From: Gammaproteobacteria bacterium
Lineage (GTDB): Bacteria > Pseudomonadota > Gammaproteobacteria > GCA-001735895
NCBI GenBank assembly: GCA_021767985.1
Contig: JAASSH010000106.1
Location: forward strand, 1 to 7,068
DNA length: 7,068 nucleotides
Direction of reading: 5' to 3'
Shown here: positions 5,714 through 7,068 of the stretch, in pieces
How the letters are laid out: every line of letters starts with the position of its first letter
How positions within the stretch are numbered: the stretch's first letter is position 1
The notes under the pieces: generated by a model
Database searches by the model: none
The model's input: the letters and a program-made list of their open reading frames with translations, nothing else
Told to the model about the DNA's origin: nothing
Translations under genes and position numbers: made by a program

Positions 5714-5739
5714 TAGAAATTCAGGGCTCGCAGTCCGGC

Positions 5740-5850
5740 TCAGGTGCTTTCGTCCACTGCCAGTGCCTTGCCGAGTATGCGCGACAATTCGACTGCTTCG
5801 TCGCTTGCGAGGCGCGAACCGAGGATTGCCACTAATCTCTTGCGCAGCAT
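5740..5850 (-). pseudogene. Possible 3' gene remnant on minus strand, regulator-tail-like
   Basis: The minus strand reads a 36-residue frame ending in TGA (5742-5740), with segments RLVAILGSRLASDEAVELSR and ILGKALAVDEST. This amphipathic-helix pattern resembles the C-terminal end of MarR-type regulators. An in-frame TAG lies just upstream of its ATG, so nothing longer survives. Its first ten residues overlap the rhodanese remnant on the other strand, so the two cannot both be ancestral there; the real junction may lie near 5825-5850. Chance is possible. Confidence 0.2.
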
Positions 5851-5947
5851 GGGCTATGCCAACGCACGCGAATATATCGACGGCAAGAAAGACTGGATCG
5901 AGGCCGGGTTGCCGGTCGAAGCAAGCCCCCAACGGCGCGCTGGCTAG
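5825..5947 (+). pseudogene. Rhodanese-domain gene, 3' fragment only
   Basis: About 40 codons ending at TAG 5945-5947 read as the C-terminal end of a single-domain rhodanese: ATNLLRSMGYANAREY, then IDGKKDWIEAGLPVE and a short tail. The GY.N.REY..GKKDWIEAGLP pattern is diagnostic of the last helix and strand of the family. A complete rhodanese has about 100 or more residues with an active-site Cys loop in front of this segment. Upstream in the same frame the sequence (from 5744) is unrelated and has no Cys loop, so the gene has lost its 5' two-thirds. Rhodaneses transfer sulfane sulfur, so the fragment may be debris of a larger sulfur locus next to the TSUP gene. It is almost certainly not functional. 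Confidence 0.6.
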
Positions 5948-5966
5948 TTCGCGTATTTGACGGATA

Positions 5967-5997
5967 TTTTACGCAGGTAAAACCCGGGTTTTACGCA
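5967..5997. promoter_or_regulatory. Palindromic regulatory site upstream of AurF-like gene
   Basis: GTAAAACCC-GGGTTTTAC (5977-5994) is a perfect 18-bp palindrome. It lies inside a larger pattern: TTTTACGCA occurs twice as a direct repeat (5967-5975, 5989-5997) with starts 22 bases apart, about two helical turns, and the inverse GTAAAA sits between. A -10-like GATAAT follows at 6016-6021, about 50 bases before the ATG, and the site covers the place where a -35 box would be; no good -35 match is present. This fits an activator-dependent or repressed promoter. The protein that binds is unknown. Confidence 0.6.
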
Positions 5998-6071
5998 CCG
6001 GTGACGATCACTCCGGATAATTTCTCTCAGCCTGACAAGGCTTTATTCGTAAACCTACAGAGAGAAACGCC

Positions 6072-7016
6072 ATGCAAACAGAAACCTACACCACCGAAAC
6101 CGATCGTTACGCGCGCTGTGTCGAAATTTCGAAGCGCATTCGCTGGGATATCGACGAGGACGTCATTCGCGGGCGCAAGTTCGACTTCGGACAAAAGTTC
6201 CTGCCCGATGCGCTGTCGAAGGTCGACCAGATAGAGTTTTTGACCGCGGATCAACAACGGCTGCTGGGCCAGATCCAGGGTCGTACCTACGCCAATATCT
6301 TTGGCCTGGTCGAGCGCTTCATCAGTGCCAAGATCCTCGAGGTGAGCAAAGATCACTGGTTCGGCGACCAGGTTGCGCTCGAATCCCTGGTCCGTTTTAC
6401 CGACGAGGAGCTCAAGCACCAGGAACTGTTCCGCCGCATCGAGGCGCTGTGCGCCGAGGGCATGCCGGAGGGCTACAGCTTCAAGCCCGATCCGAACGAG
6501 GTCGCCGCGGTCGTGCTGGGTAAATCGACCTGGTCGGTGCTCGGCCTGACCTGTCACATCGAGCTGTTCACCCAGGCGCATTACAAGCAGAGCATCGAAC
6601 GGGACGACAACGTTTCGGATCTCTACAAGGACGTGTTCCTGTATCACTGGCGCGAGGAGTCGCAGCACGCCATCATGGACGAGCTGGAATGGCGCCGTGA
6701 AGACGCCAGGATGACCGCGACCGAACGCGACCAGGCGGTCGACGACCTGATCGCGCTGGTGGTTGCCGTGGACGGTATCCTGCAGGTGCAGTCGGCTACC
6801 GATGCCGAGTACTTTTGCCGGATTGCCGGCGAGGATTTCGATGCCGGGCAGCAGGAAAGGATCGCACAGGGCCTGTTGAAGGCTTACCGCTGGCAGTACA
6901 TCGTGTCCGGCGCCCAGCATCCGAAGTTCCAGGAAGTCCTCGGTGGCCTGATCACCGAAGCGCAGGGCGAGCGCATCGGCAACGCGCTGGCGCCGCTGGT
7001 CGAGTGCGTGCACTAG
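6072..7016 (+). CDS. AurF-like diiron oxygenase (ferritin-like fold), substrate unknown
   Basis: A 314-residue, mostly helical protein without signal peptide. It shows the complete set of seven iron ligands expected for AurF-type diiron N-oxygenases: Glu81 (GLVERF), Glu113 and His116 (DEELKH), Glu164 (CHIELF), then His192, Glu196 and His199 (YHWREESQHA). The H-x3-E-x2-H spacing matches AurF (His223, Glu227, His230), and the other gaps are close. The third histidine separates this group from plain ferritin or ribonucleotide-reductase-like carboxylate sites. Known relatives oxidise aryl amines to nitro groups (AurF, CmlI) with O2 and two-electron reduction; other members are uncharacterised. 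ATG 6072 follows a purine-rich AGAGAGA (6059-6065). No biosynthetic genes are adjacent, the upstream gene is a fragment, and a strong terminator follows, so it is a single-gene unit. Function beyond the metal site is not predictable; N-oxidation is only one option. Confidence 0.8.
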   Translation: MQTETYTTETDRYARCVEISKRIRWDIDEDVIRGRKFDFGQKFLPDALSKVDQIEFLTADQQRLLGQIQGRTYANIFGLVERFISAKILEVSKDHWFGDQVALESLVRFTDEELKHQELFRRIEALCAEGMPEGYSFKPDPNEVAAVVLGKSTWSVLGLTCHIELFTQAHYKQSIERDDNVSDLYKDVFLYHWREESQHAIMDELEWRREDARMTATERDQAVDDLIALVVAVDGILQVQSATDAEYFCRIAGEDFDAGQQERIAQGLLKAYRWQYIVSGAQHPKFQEVLGGLITEAQGERIGNALAPLVECVH

Positions 7017-7036
7017 GCTAAAGCCGGTTCTTGTCG

Positions 7037-7066
7037 AGGGGTGCCTTGGTGGCACCCCTTTTTTTT
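7037..7066 (+). terminator. Intrinsic terminator of AurF-like gene
   Basis: AGGGGTGCC (7037-7045) pairs perfectly with GGCACCCCT (7051-7059) around a TTGGT loop, followed by an unbroken T run to 7066. It starts 21 bases after the TAG of the AurF-like gene and should end that transcript. Confidence 0.95.
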
Positions 7067-7068
7067 AC

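Noticed and set aside
6027..7055. Minus-strand frame of 342 codons opposite the AurF-like gene
   Set aside because: It runs through the terminator and has no recognisable domain. The plus strand carries the full diiron ligand set.

Overview
The window looks like a piece of a GC-rich proteobacterial chromosome, most likely a free-living gammaproteobacterium. This rests on codon use, protein style, and short GGGACAG/CTGTCCC-type hairpin repeats of the kind seen scattered in gammaproteobacterial genomes. No phage, plasmid, rRNA, tRNA or CRISPR feature is visible. Seven protein genes are well supported: one is cut by the left edge and six are complete.

Layout. (1) Bases 2-352 (+) are the 3' part of a DUF1989 (urea carboxylase-associated) gene. 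(2) A hairpin repeat (377-447) separates it from a convergent two-gene operon on the minus strand: an acyl-CoA dehydrogenase-fold flavoenzyme (2160-1021), then a flavin reductase (1005-478). (3) A divergent HxlR-type regulator (2354-3046, +) shares its upstream region with that operon. The region holds two identical-arm 17-bp inverted repeats (2223-2239, 2301-2317), which are strong candidate operators. (4) After a second hairpin repeat (3154-3200) comes a plus-strand cluster: an exported protein of unknown function (3364-3948), a TlpA-like periplasmic thioredoxin (3951-4457) and a TSUP/TauE-SafE membrane transporter (4548-5456). (5) The 615 bases from 5457 to 6071 hold a third hairpin repeat, a broken 3' end of a rhodanese gene, and a regulatory-looking palindrome. 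(6) A diiron oxygenase of the AurF type (6072-7016) follows and ends at a textbook intrinsic terminator (7037-7066).

How the parts may work together. The flavin reductase plus acyl-CoA dehydrogenase-fold protein fits a two-component flavin-dependent monooxygenase: the reductase supplies reduced flavin, and the oxygenase component lacks the usual acyl-CoA dehydrogenase catalytic glutamate. The HxlR regulator, with a conserved N-terminal cysteine and an added C-terminal domain, probably controls this pair and itself through the twin operators. The unknown exported protein, TlpA and TSUP look like an envelope redox and sulfur-anion transport module. The AurF-like gene stands alone with its own upstream control region and its own terminator. 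Substrates of both oxygenases cannot be read from the sequence.

The most interesting items are the HxlR/twin-operator/monooxygenase unit, the solitary AurF-like enzyme with its palindromic upstream site, the uncharacterised exported protein paired with TlpA, and the family of hairpin repeats placed at operon ends.
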